DNA of 64,000 bases from Prostheceraeus crozeri (taxonomy: Eukaryota > Platyhelminthes > Polycladida > Euryleptidae). This document shows, one piece after another, positions 27,301-42,300 of this stretch. The stretch covers positions 72,001-136,000 of the forward strand of contig CAJQUW010000952.1 of assembly GCA_907163375.1 (NCBI GenBank). The letters are read 5' to 3'. The notes beneath the pieces were generated by a model. The model saw nothing but the letters and a program-made list of their open reading frames with translations. It searched no databases and was not told the origin of the DNA. The number at the start of each line of letters is the position of its first letter. Positions within the stretch are counted from its first letter, which is position 1. The position numbers and the translations under genes were made by a program.

Positions 27301-30300
27301 GTTAGACTAAGTGTATGAGCAAGCTCTGAATACATAAGATATAGTAAAATCATCAACGAATAAATCATATCGCAATAGGAATGTACATTGACAGATTCAA
27401 ATAGATGCTCATACGTTCATAAAAGAGAGTTTGTGACATCAGCATTAATTGGAAGTGCGTGAGCGCACTGGAAACTCCTGATCGTCTTGTGATTGGACGA
27501 GACGTCTCATCCATTCACCGCTTAGGAAAATCTTATAAAAGGTAGTGCACCAGCTCTACTCTTCACATTTATCTTTCATAAGGTGAGTGTTGGTGAGCTC
27601 CCGCTATCAGGTTGTTTTGACTTGCTATCAAGTTGAATAGTCTCTTGCTATCAAGAGTTTCACTTCTGCTCATAAAGCATATCATCGCTGTAATACTTCC
27701 TTTGCTCGAGCGTTCCTTCGGACGGCGGGTACTGCCGTAGAGGGATTGCGTTGCACGGGTTGTTCGTCGTTTGTTAGACCGAAACCTCTGAGCTGTTGCT
27801 CATGTTGGGCGTTCGACTTCATACTCAACGTGACACTTTCTCTCGTCAGGTCAGAGTACTTTAGCCATTCGACAGGGTTAGTCTTTATGGTATGGAGCAT
27901 TTCGAAGTGTGTTGATTGACTCATGTTCATTGAATGACTATTCACATGATCATCATAGGTAAAATGAAATAAAACTTACGTATCCTTTTCAGTGAATTTG
28001 CCTTCAACGTCGAATCTAACTACTTTAATCTTCGATATGGATACGAGTATCACGAGAAAAATTGAATCTTATCGCGTCTCTGCCAAGATGGAGGAAACTC
28101 TCATTGAGCAATGTAAGTTTTTGTGTGATGGGGCAAGGTTGCAGGTTTGTGCTAAATATAAAACTCTTGAACTAACATCATTCGGTTACCATGTGTGTTG
28201 AGCATCGGAATTAATTTTCATAAACCTTTGAATAACATCAAGAAATGTAAGAATAATATCCTTACTAATTTTCAACAAAAGACCCTTAACGTCTTTTTAC
28301 TCCGCGATTTTCAAAAGCGAAGCTCATTTCTAAAATTTATAATGCACTCTAATATCTCCCTCCCTTTTTTCAGTACAGCAGCGCATCATGAACAGAGAAC
28401 CTATTCCTGAAGGGGCACTTGGTCGAGCCTATGAACGACTGGGAATATGTAAGTATCTTAATGAATGAATGCTGTCATGTGTTCTGTATCATCATGGCTG
28501 ATAGCATGCATTCTATCATTCATCAATCTCATCTCTTTTCCACTCTACAGTTTTGGCAAGGCAGGAGAAGTGGGAGGAAGTCGCGAGGCGGAAATATGAT
28601 GACGATTTTCCGACCCTACCCTCTCGCCCATCTACCTCAGCTCCACTATCTGAGCAGCCATCCACCTCGGGCATGGTCATCGCCCAACCTCCACCAACCC
28701 ACCCATACCTGCTCCTCGTCGCCCGATCCCTCCGCCAACACACCCAAGCCGCGGACTCTTCCACCCTCGGCTCGCATCCCCCTTCTACTCCTCTTGAACC
28801 ATCGGTGATGGTGGAAGAAGCAGATTCTCTTGATGGTAAGTTACAGTGATGGTTACAAGGGGGACAAGGACTTAAACAAAAACGCACGCCACACTTGGAA
28901 TTGAATAGTCATGTTACTGATCGCTTTCCTTCCTTTTCTCAACAGATCTCGCAAACGGTTTATTCTGGCGACAACGTTCCTAACCGCCCCGCCAACTCTC
29001 ACCATATCCACCACCGAGGCATACAGCAGGGCGACATTCCCTCCATCATCTCCTAGACATAGGTCGCTTAGAAGGAAAATAGAGACGATCGAGTTTAGTG
29101 TGCTGAAGAGGACCCCCTACCACCAACTTATTGTATGGTAGGGTTTGAAAGATTTCCTTTAGGCGGAGGTGGGTGTTTTATGGGTGATGGGTGGTTGGGA
29201 TTCAAATTAGATGGATCACAGAGAGAGACTATCGGTGGTCCCTCGACGTGTTTGGCTAATAGCATCTTCGTCAATTGTCTTTGGCATAGGCGATAGTCCT
29301 TCATTCACCAAACGCCCCCTCCTTTCTCAAGGAAAGTGTTACAGCTATATTGGAGTGGTGAAGGTGTGGGGTGTGTAAGTTTGTAACACAAAAATCACTT
29401 TAAGAGTCTTTATTTACGAGATGGATTAGGTAATGATTTCTCTTTTTAGGGTGATGATGCTTAAGTTCAGTCAAACACTATCGCGGGGGGGGGAAGGGAC
29501 GATGATGGGCCGAACACAACCCCCCCCCCCCCCGAATACGAGCAGGGAGTTTGTGCTGACTGTGGGCACATCGTTCACGAGGGGGAGATAAACGCGATCT
29601 GCTCCGACACATCAGCCTCAAAATCGTGTGTTGGGTCCTAACCCTAGTTCGCCATCTTATCTCCCGAGGTGGGAGGATTGGTTGTCCTCTATTGAACAAC
29701 GTCTCCTTTTCTTTGCGACTTCTTCGGATTCATTCATTTGGAGTCTCTTTTTGGTTATTATCTTCACATAGATCTTTCGATCATATCAAACACGAACGTA
29801 TTCCTACACCTACAGGTACCTCCTCTAGCCGATATCTCTGAACTGAATCAATGAAATATTTAGTGAGGAAACCTACCCAGATGGGACATCCTCAAGAAAC
29901 CATTTGCTAACTTTTGTGAGGGGAATGGTTTCTATACAAAAATTAATCCTTTGATAGATGGCGACCTCTTGTTTTAGGAAATTTAGGTCCAACTTGAATA
30001 GAATAAAAAGCCGCTTCATCTACCAGTAAAAATAAATATGTAAACAGAATCTGATCATCAATACTGGATCAAATAGTTAGAGCGGTTGGAGTGTTCAACA
30101 TACCCTCCTCTTCCTCGCTACAGGAAGGTAAATCGGATGAAGATTCTTGGTTAAATCTTTTCAATATTCAAGGACTTCCTCACGCCTAAAAAAATATAGT
30201 TAAATTGCAAACGAACGCGGGATGGGGGTTAGTGGCACTCATTTGTTGATGAGTTATAGATAGAAATCTGCCAAGGGGTTTTTGTTTTTAAATTCAAATT

Positions 30301-33300
30301 TGCATTAGAAAGTTATAGTGGGCGGCGCAGGCTCCTTCAATCTTCCAAAAATTTTTTAATATAAGCACAAATTAAAAAAGCCAAGTCATTTCTGTTAGTA
30401 GATTGACGAAAATCGCTATGTTTTAAAGTATGCAGTGTTATCCATTCTCCGACTACAATGATGTAAATGATAATCGTTTCCGTCGAAGTAAGTATCAAGA
30501 GTGGGAAACTGAATTAAAGTTTGATGACTTCAATAGTGACGACATGAAATTGTAAAGATCTAGAGAATTTGAGAAATTTAATACAGTAAGATAGTGGTTT
30601 CACGTCTGGAGAAGGGTTTAAAAGGCGTTAGGTTATACACCAGCCACAGGTAAGGCTAATGAGCGAGTTGTTAACCTTTTGCTGGTGTATGAGGACAATA
30701 CTCAACATGGCCTTACCCTGTGGAGATTCCAACATTCATCGCCTTTACAAACCATATACTGTAAATCGATTAAGGTTGAACATTTCATATGCGACCGGCT
30801 GCACACGACCATTTTGGTCCGGAAAAATAAATGTTCTAAGTCATTATGAATGGTGCAGCGGGGTTAAACTACAAATATGGAGCGGCATGGCCCAAAGCTT
30901 AAGGGAGTTTTTCATATAGAGAAGATAATGGTGGATGAACTAAGTTCCTCTTCGTGTCATCTATGCTGACATCGAATGTTATATCGATGATAACATCCAT
31001 CGACCAGCAGCCATTTCCTGCTATGAAGTATGGCATGACCATTTCCAAAATAGAAAAAATAAAATTCACTTCTGGCAAGGTGAGGATTGTATTTACCCAA
31101 TTTCACTACAATTCCTCGAACAGGCCTGTTAAAAATTTCAACAAAGTATGATGGGTGAACTCTATCGCAGATCATTGCATATTGACAGCAGTGATGATTC
31201 AAAGCAAAATTTGATAGCTGCAACGCCTTGCCCCAAAATGACGTAGGAAATACATTTGACGATGATAAGATTTAAGAAAGTGCGCGACCATGATCACATC
31301 ACTGGTAAATTTAGAAACGCACTCTGTTCACAAATGTAATTTTTCATCTCTAGGGATGAAGCGGCGTACATTACCACGTCATTTTCCATAAATTTCACGG
31401 GGCTTTTTTTTTTACGACAGCCATATGATAAATAAAAGGAGGTTTAGGTCCAAAATGAAAGAGATAAAGATAGTATGCAGTTTTGGATCTTTTTGGTTGT
31501 GGTTTGTTGGATTTGTGGATTTTGGAAGCTTGATTGTAATAGGGCAAAACGAGAGAGAAGTTTATGGCCATGACAGCAAAAGTGCCTTGTCGATAAAACT
31601 AAAGAAAATAAGACGGTCTATTTGTGAATATAAAATTTGTTAGATTCCTAACCAATTTATGACTGTCATCACTGGGCCCTCCTCTCGTGCAAAATCTAAA
31701 GTCTCTTCCACTAACACAAAATCTTAAGAAACAATTATCCCAAAATCTAACCCGATGAAGTCATCACACGGAAAGGAGTCTTTCCATATGCATATTTTGA
31801 TTGCGATTAGTAAACTCGGCGAGACTTCTCTTCCGCCCATAGATAAATTTAAAAATGATTTGAGACCGGTGTACACGAATGTAAGAACCGAAGATTATGA
31901 TCATGCACAAGATGCATGGATAAAAATTTGACTGCCATCGCGTATTGCGCGCTAGGACATTTGGTGAATATATGAATTGCCTACCTTAAGTTAGATGTAT
32001 TTTTGCTGGCTGATGTATTTCAGGAGTTTCGACGAAGTGGCTATTAGAAGAAGATAAGTTAGATCCGTCCACTTTGTCAGTCTGCCAGCCATGTCATTTA
32101 AGTTGCAGCTGCTTTTTAAAATGACTGGTGACAGACCATTCATCTCTTTACAAGATCCAGAGATGTATAAATTTATTTGAGCGAGGAATTCGCGGTGGTC
32201 TGCACATTTCTGTAAAATAAACATTTAAGGTTAAAATCAAAAATAGTAGGCAATGATCAGACTCATCTGAAGTATTATGACCAAAATAATTTGTATGGTA
32301 GATTCATTATCCCAAACCGCACATCACTCTGAGTTTAGCTGGTTAGATGATAGTGAAATTCAACATTTCTCCAACTCCTTCCAACATACTAGCAATTCCA
32401 GTATGAAGGTGATTGGGGATATTATTTTGAGATAGGATCTCGAATCTATCCAAATAATATTAGGAAACATCAAAACCGTCAGATTTTTCACACTCGCAAC
32501 CAGCTCCCGAATCAGGTGAAGTGACCAAAGATATGTTTTCCGACTTTATGAAACAATTTCATAAAGATTTAGAATCATGCGGTTCAACCCGACTATAAGG
32601 CCAATGTCCGCAAACCTTGCTTACTCACCCAGTATGATAAAGAAAACTAGTCCCACTCTAGTCCACGTCTTAGCATCTGTCATTAAAAATTTTATTTGAG
32701 CAAATGGTATGATTTTAAAAATAGAGTTCACCGCGCATTATTAAATTTAGACCGAAAGCCTTCCTCAAAACCATATATTGATAGCAACAGCCAGAAAACG
32801 TGCACTAGCCAAAATAATTTGAAAAAGATTTTTATAAATATCGCTAGAACAACAGTCTATTTGGTTAAGACGATGGAGGATGTTAGAAAGCGCGTAAACT
32901 ACATAAACTAGTTAGGATGATGTTACAAAAGTATCACAAAATGTGCGGAGTCTCATCACCTCTATTCATCGATAGAGACATTAATCGATGAGGACCTTGT
33001 AGGTGTTTAAAATGATAAAAATCTGAAGTTGAGTTGTGCAAACCATCTATATTGGTCAAGCTGTTATCTAGATTACTCTCTAGCTTGAGAATGTCACCAA
33101 CCTCTTTTATAAAAATACTAAATACCATGTCCTCTCGTAAAGAGGTTCTGCGCGTGTTTGTTGGGGGTGGTGATACAGATATGTTTCTTTCTTAGGTATT
33201 ACCACTCAAAAAGATTTAAGAATTTCAATGAAGTAGTGAAACAATCTATTAGAAAGATATTTTGATACATCAAATTATCCTAACTGATCACCACTCTACT

Positions 33301-36300
33301 CCATCAAAAATAAGGCAAAAACTTGGCTGCTTTAAGGATGAGACAGCAGGGAAAGGAAATAGATGAACAATGATTCTCCTCCGTCCCAAAAATGTTCACA
33401 GGTATGAAATTAAAGGATAGCGAGCGTACGATAGTATTAAGCGTGGCTAAAGGCATATCAAGTAATCCATTGGTCTCTAACTATGAAACATAGCGAAGAA
33501 TTTCAGGGAACGGGAAAGCCTTATAGATAATAAAAAATATAACGTTTGTCAATATGACAATCTTAAAATCTAAGTCGCATGAGATCAAAACTCCTACTTT
33601 TAGGAAACGGGCGCTTTCAGCATTGGGAGGATAAGAGGTGCTGGCTAGAAACACAACTAATATTCTCTTCCACATGGACATCATGACACAAAACATTACC
33701 ACTCACCCAAAAGAATTAAACTCACGATCTACCACATTCAGGAGACGTTTGTAGCATAGATTCATCCTTAACTTCAGTATTTTGATGTTGATTTCTGTAG
33801 ATAAACATTGTTGTTTTATGTATCGCATGAGATTGTTTTTTCCTTGTGAAGATGTGTCCACATCTGTACATTCCCCATGTGATGACTTTTCCACTGAAAG
33901 ACATTTTTCCTATCCCTGTATATCTCCACCCTTCACGAAGTAAAAAGACTTTTTGTATATAACAATGTTTATTGAAGTGCGCTCATGTATATATTTTCAG
34001 TGGATGTTGTATAAAGTCTATTGCTTCACATTCATGTACATATTTCAATAAATGTTGTATAAAGACTTCACTTTGTTTTCCGAATCACTAACGTTATGAG
34101 GGATTTAGTATCTTTCACATGGATGCACTCTTGTAAACCATTGGTAATTTTGATAGCAATAGAGGGTCTCATTGTTTGCGATAGGATGGTAGGAAAATAG
34201 GTATAAACAATATCTGGTGACTATTCCATATGAACGCCGTCTTTGTCTATGATATGAAATCGCGTTTAAAATGTATTTGCTTTTTTTCATCAAAAGAAAT
34301 AGGTGAAATCAGACTCACTTTGAATGTAAAGGTGTTGTTCATGTTTATTAAGGGTCATTGGTTTTCCTACAACCAATCATGTAGTGTAGCTCAGTCAACC
34401 AATTTTACAGCACATGAAATACAGTTTTATCAAAATTTTTCACTCAATTGACAATGGGAAAAGCTCCATCGCCAGTTTAGAAGAGCACTTTGATTTTCAA
34501 TCAAAAAATGACTTGTGATGATATCTGTGCATCATCAGGTAACACTTACATAATCGCTTGTGATAATTTTTCTAACAGGTGGGCAAAACATCGTTGTATC
34601 GCGATTTGCCTAAGCCGACATGTCTATCTAGATAATCAGAAACAGTTTATTGCGCTGGAAGATGTGCTTACATCACTTTCATTCTTCTTGTAAAGATAGT
34701 CACTAAAAATAGCAATAGTAAATTATATTCACAGCCCTGGAATATGCGAGCGTGTGAAACGTTGTTCATCATCAGAACAAAGCGATAACCCATGTCTAAA
34801 AATGGATCCACCTCATTGTCGTAGATGTCAGACATTCGATTAGAGATTCTATTTTCCTTATGGAGACAGCCTGAATCTTTACCCCATTCGTGCGTTGTGC
34901 ATTCCTTTGTCAGTCAATTGATGATGCCTACGTTGTTCACCTTAAACTCATTCATAATGATGAAGTCGTCAGTGAATGAAGGAAAAAAACTCAACGTTTA
35001 AATTGCTCCATTAGCTTATTACATTAAACAGTAGACACATTAGGGAATTTACCAATCCGTGATACTTTTATGAAATCACATAAGCCAGTTATGCTACTCA
35101 ATGCCCGTTATGAAGGAATGGTAAGATGTATGGGTTAACAATCTCGAAGGAGAGCAGCAGGATGGGTGGAAGAAAGGGTTCAGTTTCAGTAATTATATAA
35201 GGCTGCTGTTTTTAAATATTTGCTAGACCATTTAGTCTTCAATTGAACAGCTACTACAAATTCTTTTCAATATTAATACACCAACACTAACAGGCAGAAC
35301 ACCTTCTTTTCAGAAACGAAAATATGCCTAATCACTTACAATTTTTATTATTTTACAAATAGCTAGACTTTATTTCTCGCATACAAAGGCTACTAAAACT
35401 TATTTCTAACGCATACACTTATTAAAACTTATTTTTAAACTTGTAAATTGCTAAAAACTTTGAATTTCTTTCAATATGGAAACTGATTGAACCTTTGATT
35501 TTCTAGCATAAAACAGATTATAACTTCATTTCTAACATACAAATACAGATTAGAACTTTTCTTCTAAAACTTGTAAACTTAACAGATAGAAACTTTATCC
35601 TTAACTTGTAAACTGGTGAAATTTCATTCTATTTCTAACATATAAACGCGCAGATAGACAACTTTATCGTACATATTGCACTATTAGAAACTTTTTCTTA
35701 CTTGTAAACTCTGAAAACTTTATTTTAACTTGTAAACGGTTTTAAACTTTTGTTTTAGATTTCTATCATACAAAAAGATAAACTTGTATTCTTAATATAC
35801 ACACACTATTGAAAGTTGCCATTCTTAACTCGCAAAACTATTGAAATTTATTTTAACTTGTTAACGGTTGAAAACTATGTTTTATTTCTAAATACAATAC
35901 AGATAAACTTTATTTTTAACTAGTAACGGTTGAATGACTTTGTTTATATTTCTAACATTACAATACTGATAGGAACTTTATTCTTAAACTTGTAAACTGT
36001 TGGAAATTTCATTCTATTCTAACTTATAAAACAGATAGAACTTTATTCGTAACTTACGCACTAGTGAAACTTTTAGTTCTTAATTGTAAACTATTGAAAC
36101 TTTATTTTGAAACTTGTTAATACGGTTGAAAACTTTGTTTATTTCTATCATACAAACACAGATTGAAAACTTTTATTTCTTAAATATATTACCTCTATGA
36201 AACTTCATTCATTTACCTTGTAAACTATTGAAACTTTATTTTTAAACTTGTTAACGGTTGAAAACTTTTGTTTTATTTCTAACCACACAAACAGCTTAAA

Positions 36301-39300
36301 CTTTATTTCCAACATTTACAACACTGTTAGAAACATTTATTTTTGAGACAAATCTGTAGAACTGTACTGATACCGAACTAGTATTCTTGCGTTCACTTAC
36401 AAAATAGTAGAAACGCAAAGAGTCTAACGACTTGCAAACGTGAGCCAATCCTTGACCATCTTATTTTTTAAGCAGACACAGATAAAAACTCTATTCTCTA
36501 GCCATATAAACATCTATTAGAAACTTTTATTTCTACACTTGTGTAAACTCTTGAAACTTTATTTTTAACCCTTTGTTAACGGTGTGAAAACAAGATGTTT
36601 TATTTCTAACATACAAACAGATAATACTTTATTTTTAAGCCCTTGGTAAACGGTTTTCGAAAACTTTGCTTTTATTTCTAAGCATACAAACAGACGTAGA
36701 ACTTTAATTCTTAACTTGTACAAAAACTGGTGTTGAAATTTCATCTCTGATTACTCTAGAACATATAAACAGAATAGAACGTTTATTTCGTAACATGAGC
36801 CTGCACTATTGAAACTTTATTACCTGAGAACTTGTAAACTATTGACAACGTTTACGTTTTTAACTTGTAGCACGGTTTAAGATAACTTTGATCTTTTATT
36901 TATATCATAACGAAACAGATGAAACAGCTACTTTATTCTTAATATATGTACACACTACTTGAAACTCATTCATATCTTACTAACACGTTGTAAACTATTG
37001 AAACTGTTTATTTTTTAACTTGTTAACGGTTGAAATAACAATTGTTTATAATTTCTGTAACACACAAACATGCTTTACAAACTTTATTCTTCCAACATAA
37101 GAACACTGTTGACAGACTTTATTTTTGCATCTGTAAACTGTTGAAACTATGAATATGCAATCACTTACAAACATATGTCAGAACGCCTAAGAGTCCAAGC
37201 TTGACAAACAGACGCTAGTTAAACTCGTAGCGATCGATTATTTTAATGAACAAACAGATAAAAACTCTATTTCTAAACATATGACCGACTATTGAAACTT
37301 ATATTTCCTATACTAACCTTGTCCACAACTCTTGAAAACTTTATTCTATTTAACTTGTTCATACGTGTTGAAACTATGTTTTATTATCGTAACCATTGAC
37401 AAAACAGATATAACTTTATTTTTAACTTGTAAACGGTTTAGAAAACTATGTTTTATTTCTACACATACAAACAGATAATACGCTTTTATTCATTAACTTG
37501 TAAACTGCGTGAAAGCTCAATCATTTTATTTGCTAACATACAAAACTAGATCAGAACTTATATCATCTCAACCTTGTAAACGCTGGTGGAAGAGCTTCAT
37601 TTCTATTTATTAAACCATAGCAAACAGGATAAGCAAACTATTATCTCCCTGTAGGATATACACCAATAGTTGAAACTTCATTGCGTAACTCAGCTCAAAC
37701 TATTCGAAACCTTAGTTTTTTAACTCTGTTAAACGGTTGAACACGAATGTTTTATTTTCGTAAACACATACCAAAACAGATATAAACTTTTATTTGTTAA
37801 TTGTATAAACGGTTTGACTGACACTTTGTGTTTTATTTCTAGACCACATTCACACAAACGTAGACGTAGCAACTTTAATTCCTGTGAGAGACGTTTGGGT
37901 AAACTGGTGACACCTTCATGTTCTGATTTCAAACTTGTAAACTTCTTGAAACTTCATTAAGATATACGTAAACAGCTTAAACTTTATTTCGAACGTATAT
38001 ACCATTAAGAACATTAATTTCTAATTCTTGTAAACTCTTGAGAACGTTATAATTAATATTTTTGTAACTTGCTAGACTGTTGGAAACTGTTGTTACATTT
38101 TTCTAACATGGTAAACTGGTTTGATCATGACGAATCTTTCATTCTTACAAATAGTACAACACTTTGTTCAAATCTTGTAAACTTCATTCTAAATCTTGTT
38201 CGCCATCGGAATCTAACTATGTTAAATCTTCATCATGGATCAATGTTCCACCGTCCGGAGTAAAAGTTTGAGATGATCCATTCCTGGCAACTAACTTCAT
38301 GAAGACAGCTTTGCTGGTAATACATTTTCTATCTGTATCACATATGATAATGGTTAAAGTGAATCTAAATACTTTTCTTGCTTTATTCATTGTTCATCGT
38401 TGCATCAACACTAGCTTTAAACACGTGAACAGTTATAAAAAAAAAAATTTCATTTACCAAATACGTACGACACGACTAGTCTTACACTTGCGAACACTCA
38501 GTAACAATCTTGCGATGATCATTATTTTTATAACAACAGATTGCACCTTTATTTCTAACATATATCACTATTGAAACTATTATTTCTAAACTTGTTAAGA
38601 ACTCTTGAAACTTTATTTTGATATACACGAACCAGCTAAGAACTTACATTTCTAACCTTGTTAAAACTAGCTTGCGAACTGTGAAGCAGACGCGTTCTTT
38701 ATTTTTAATTTTACACACTTAGTCTAACTACTGCGTAAAACTCAGTTAAAAATCTTAGGCGCATCTTAGTTTTTTTTACAGAACCGCGTTACACCTTTAT
38801 TTCTAACGCATTACACTAGTTGCAAACTTTATTTCATAACTTGTAAACTCTTTAGAAACATATTCATATGGGATCGACTGGAATGATAGATGAAATAGTG
38901 TCAAATAAAATTAAGCGTAAGCTATAAAAAAAAAAAACACTTCTGATACAGGGATTAAGCGCAATCGACTGCGAATCCATCGTGTAAAAGAGCTTTCTGT
39001 TAGCGACTCCGAAAGCGGAGAAGTGTGTTTCTATGTAGTCGTGATGGCGCGTCGAAGAGTGTCGCTCGCCATTTCATTCCATATCATCAATTCGTCCTCA
39101 TCTCAGATAGAGACAGTATAGAGACTCATTGTTCTGCCATACGTAATGCTGATGGAAAGTTTTAGGCAACCTTCGACAGTTGGCTAAATGTCGCCCTGGC
39201 GCGAATGCATACTACGTTGAGACAGAGGCAATCACTTGCAAACATGACGCAGAGAGGTTTAACAAGGACTTGACCATTCCGCCGAATGTCCCCCCGTTGC

Positions 39301-42300
39301 GGGTGGTAAGTACATAGCTAAAAGCGCGGGTCATCATCAGCACCGCACGACGCTCTAGTACCAGGAAGCCGCCCGTCGAAAGGATAAGTGCTTACACTGA
39401 ACTTCGCATTTGCGCACCGTTCCAGTTGACTGATAGCAAGACTTCAACCTTCCTCGCATGGAGTATTTGGTCCGCCCGATCCGAAGACTGCCCAGGGCAA
39501 ATCGCGAGGAGGATATTCTGCTATCATGTCTTGCCCATGGTGGTCACATTAAGAGAGCCAGATTCGTTCGTTCTGCGGGAGTATTGTCATCTTACACCCT
39601 AACCAATTCCAAACTGAACAGAGTCCTGTTGCACTCTCTCTCGTTCGGTAAACGAGTCGACTTACCACACTAACTGAGTAGGCAAATGCTAAAAAGTGAA
39701 TGTGAGCGCATTCCGTTGGATTGACAGCAGTTGCTGAGCATCGGATTCCAATCCGAGCAAGATTATTAAAAACATCGGTGTCTTGGCGCCTCTAGCCGTG
39801 CAAACTCCGACAAAAATTTCGCGGCCAGTAACTGCGGTCCGACGCAGCAGGAGAGACTGACTTGACTGTTCGCGTCTGCCGCTGAAGATGGAACTGAGCA
39901 GGCAGTGTATATTATCATAACCCCTGCGAAATGCGACGCAAGACGTTCACAGTGTTGGACGTGCATAGCAGATTCAGACTTAATGATATGTATATCAGCC
40001 AAGAGCTAAAGACTGCCCCAATGGAGCACAAAGACGCAGTTGAAGGCTCTCGTCATGTCTTGCGCCATAGTGCAGATTATCGGTAGGTTGTTTTAAGTAG
40101 ATTTCAAATCATAAGAAACATGGGATAAGCGATGGAATCATTTTCATTGAGTCTGCATCAAACGTTAGTCATGGGAAGCAATCATTGAAGGCGCACATCT
40201 ACGCACTACATGTTCACTACTGACTCATATCATAACAGACGAAACCTTTGTCGAATTGAGCTTGAAGACTCTGACCCTGGTCGAAAGATAGCGGCACGTT
40301 GAGTCTATGAGACGAGTCGAACAGCCCAACATGAGCTACAGCCTCAGAGTGAGTTTCGGTCTCAACAAACGACTAACACACGCTGCAAAACAACAAATCC
40401 CACTGAACGGCAGTACGCCAGCGACCAGTCCCGAAGGAAGCGCTCGAGCAAAGAGTATTAGGGAGCGATGATTGACTTATCTATGATAGAAGTGAACATC
40501 TCTTGATAGCAGAGAGACTATTCAACTATAGCAATGCAAAAGATGACCTGATAGCAGACAAATGTATCAGTCTAGAGTAATTTACACTTAGTAGACGGGA
40601 AAAAGATAATTCTGATGTGTAGTAAGTGGCACTCGATCCCGTCGGACAGCCCGAAGTGCCTCGACTGATCACTAGGCGAAGCAGAGATCGCTTCCCCGAT
40701 ACCGCCAGCTCTTCTACAGCTGAGACATCATTTGACACATGCCCCGAAAGTGGTACACCAGCAACGCGCGAGTCAAAAGTATGAACAGTAAGCTGGGATC
40801 AACCACCGTCAAAGCTGACTTAGTGACTGTAGAGATAAATTTCGAAATCTGATAGGCAGATTTGAACTCAGCAAACTTGAAAACCTTGAGGAGACACATC
40901 CCAAGTTAATTGCTTTGATCTATCTTGAATAGCAAGCGCGTAGAGGAGCTGACTTCCACCAAGGCGTTTAAGCCGATGAGAGTTCTAGGCGAGGCCACCC
41001 ATGCGACAAGATAGCTAAACACAACCGATTGACCGTTCCAACGAGTGCTACGTTGAGAAGCAGTGACAAATGCCAACCAAACAGGATGAAGACATGAGTT
41101 TGTCCCATCGGTTTAGCGGTCTTAAATAGAGCAACACAGTTCCCCTAAGCCAGCACTTACATCTGACGGCACTCAGTCCGCCGGTCCCCGAAGGAACACC
41201 CTGTACAGCGTGGAATAATATTACAAGCAAACTCTCCGTCTGTCTTGCTGCGCTTTGTCAGTGAAAAGAGCCCTGATACCAGAAAAGACGGCTCAGACAG
41301 TCACTTAAAAATGCTTTCATAGACTTCAGCAGGTCGCAACCCACAGAAACACGCATCCACAACTCCAGTGCAACTGTAAAATTTTCACTTTTAGCACAGC
41401 TTATGAAAATTTAAATGAAGTAGTCCATACACTTTAGGGCATGTCAACAGAGCAACGAACCTTTTTTGAATCAAGTCAAACGGACTTGTAGAAGCAAAGT
41501 TACAAGCCTTTAAAGTTTTGGAGTCTTTTATGGCCTGGAGACGAAGGCCATCTCCTGGCGAACCTCTAAGTCTGACGCCTTAGCTGATATCAGCAATGAA
41601 ATTTTCTAAGTCGGTTTCTTACAGAAACTTGGAATTTGGAATGTCCGAAGCTATCATCGGAGCTCAGAGAGACGACCTACCTCTGACAATCGTTCTCCTC
41701 TAAATGACAAGTCTCCGTCGGTTCCCAGCTTATATAGTGTGTGGCGATCAGCTGATGACGTAATACCCATCATCCAAACACTAAAAATCCCGTCTATCTC
41801 CGGTTCTAGTGCTCCGATTGAGCTGGAAATACACCATTTCCATGTAGAATTTGACGCTGAATCCGAATCTGGCCTCCGTTTTCCCATCCGATGCTTCGTT
41901 TTGGCTCTACAGTAGGCAGCCATCGCAAAAATTCTAACTCTGTCGTTTTTCCGAAAAATGTTGAAAATTTTTCTCGCCGATGACTTGAAACTCTCCGATT
42001 GACATGAAACTCACCATACAGATAAAGAATCTGACGCTGATTCCAAATCTGAAATCCGTTTTCCCATCCGATGCTTCGTTTTGAAGCTAGAGCCCAAAAC
42101 GTCCCAAATTCTAACTCTGTCGTTTTTCGCCAATGTCCCAAAATCTTAAATGGCGTCTCACATCTAAACGAAGACAGATAGGAACAAGCCGATTCTTTCA
42201 CTGAATTTGTCTCACTCTTAGCTTTCAAACGAGCTATCGCACGACAAAATCCGTCCACTGGAAGCCAAAATCGAAGCAGGCTGTCCAGAGGGGGGGGGAC

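Larger units (their letters stand above)
21088..27310. repeat. Left inverted arm of the Polinton-type element
   Basis: Inverted copy of about 35335-45114. Order from the tip inward: C-run blocks, 22-bp tandem repeat, mosaic repeats with 290-bp units, TATA box, RNA-like modules, a small ORF with its own TATA box, then an AT-rich minisatellite. Open frames in 21540-23470 are by-products of the repeats and change with unit length. Promoters and ORF point inward. Confidence 0.85.

Noticed and set aside
25955-27310. CRISPR-like array
   Set aside because: Repeat words are short, AT-rich and irregularly spaced, spacers are not unique, and the genome is eukaryotic.
33721-35334. Capsid, ATPase or integrase genes of the Polinton-type element
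   Set aside because: Looked for Walker A, DDE with zinc-binding HHCC, and cysteine-protease motifs. None was convincing on either strand.
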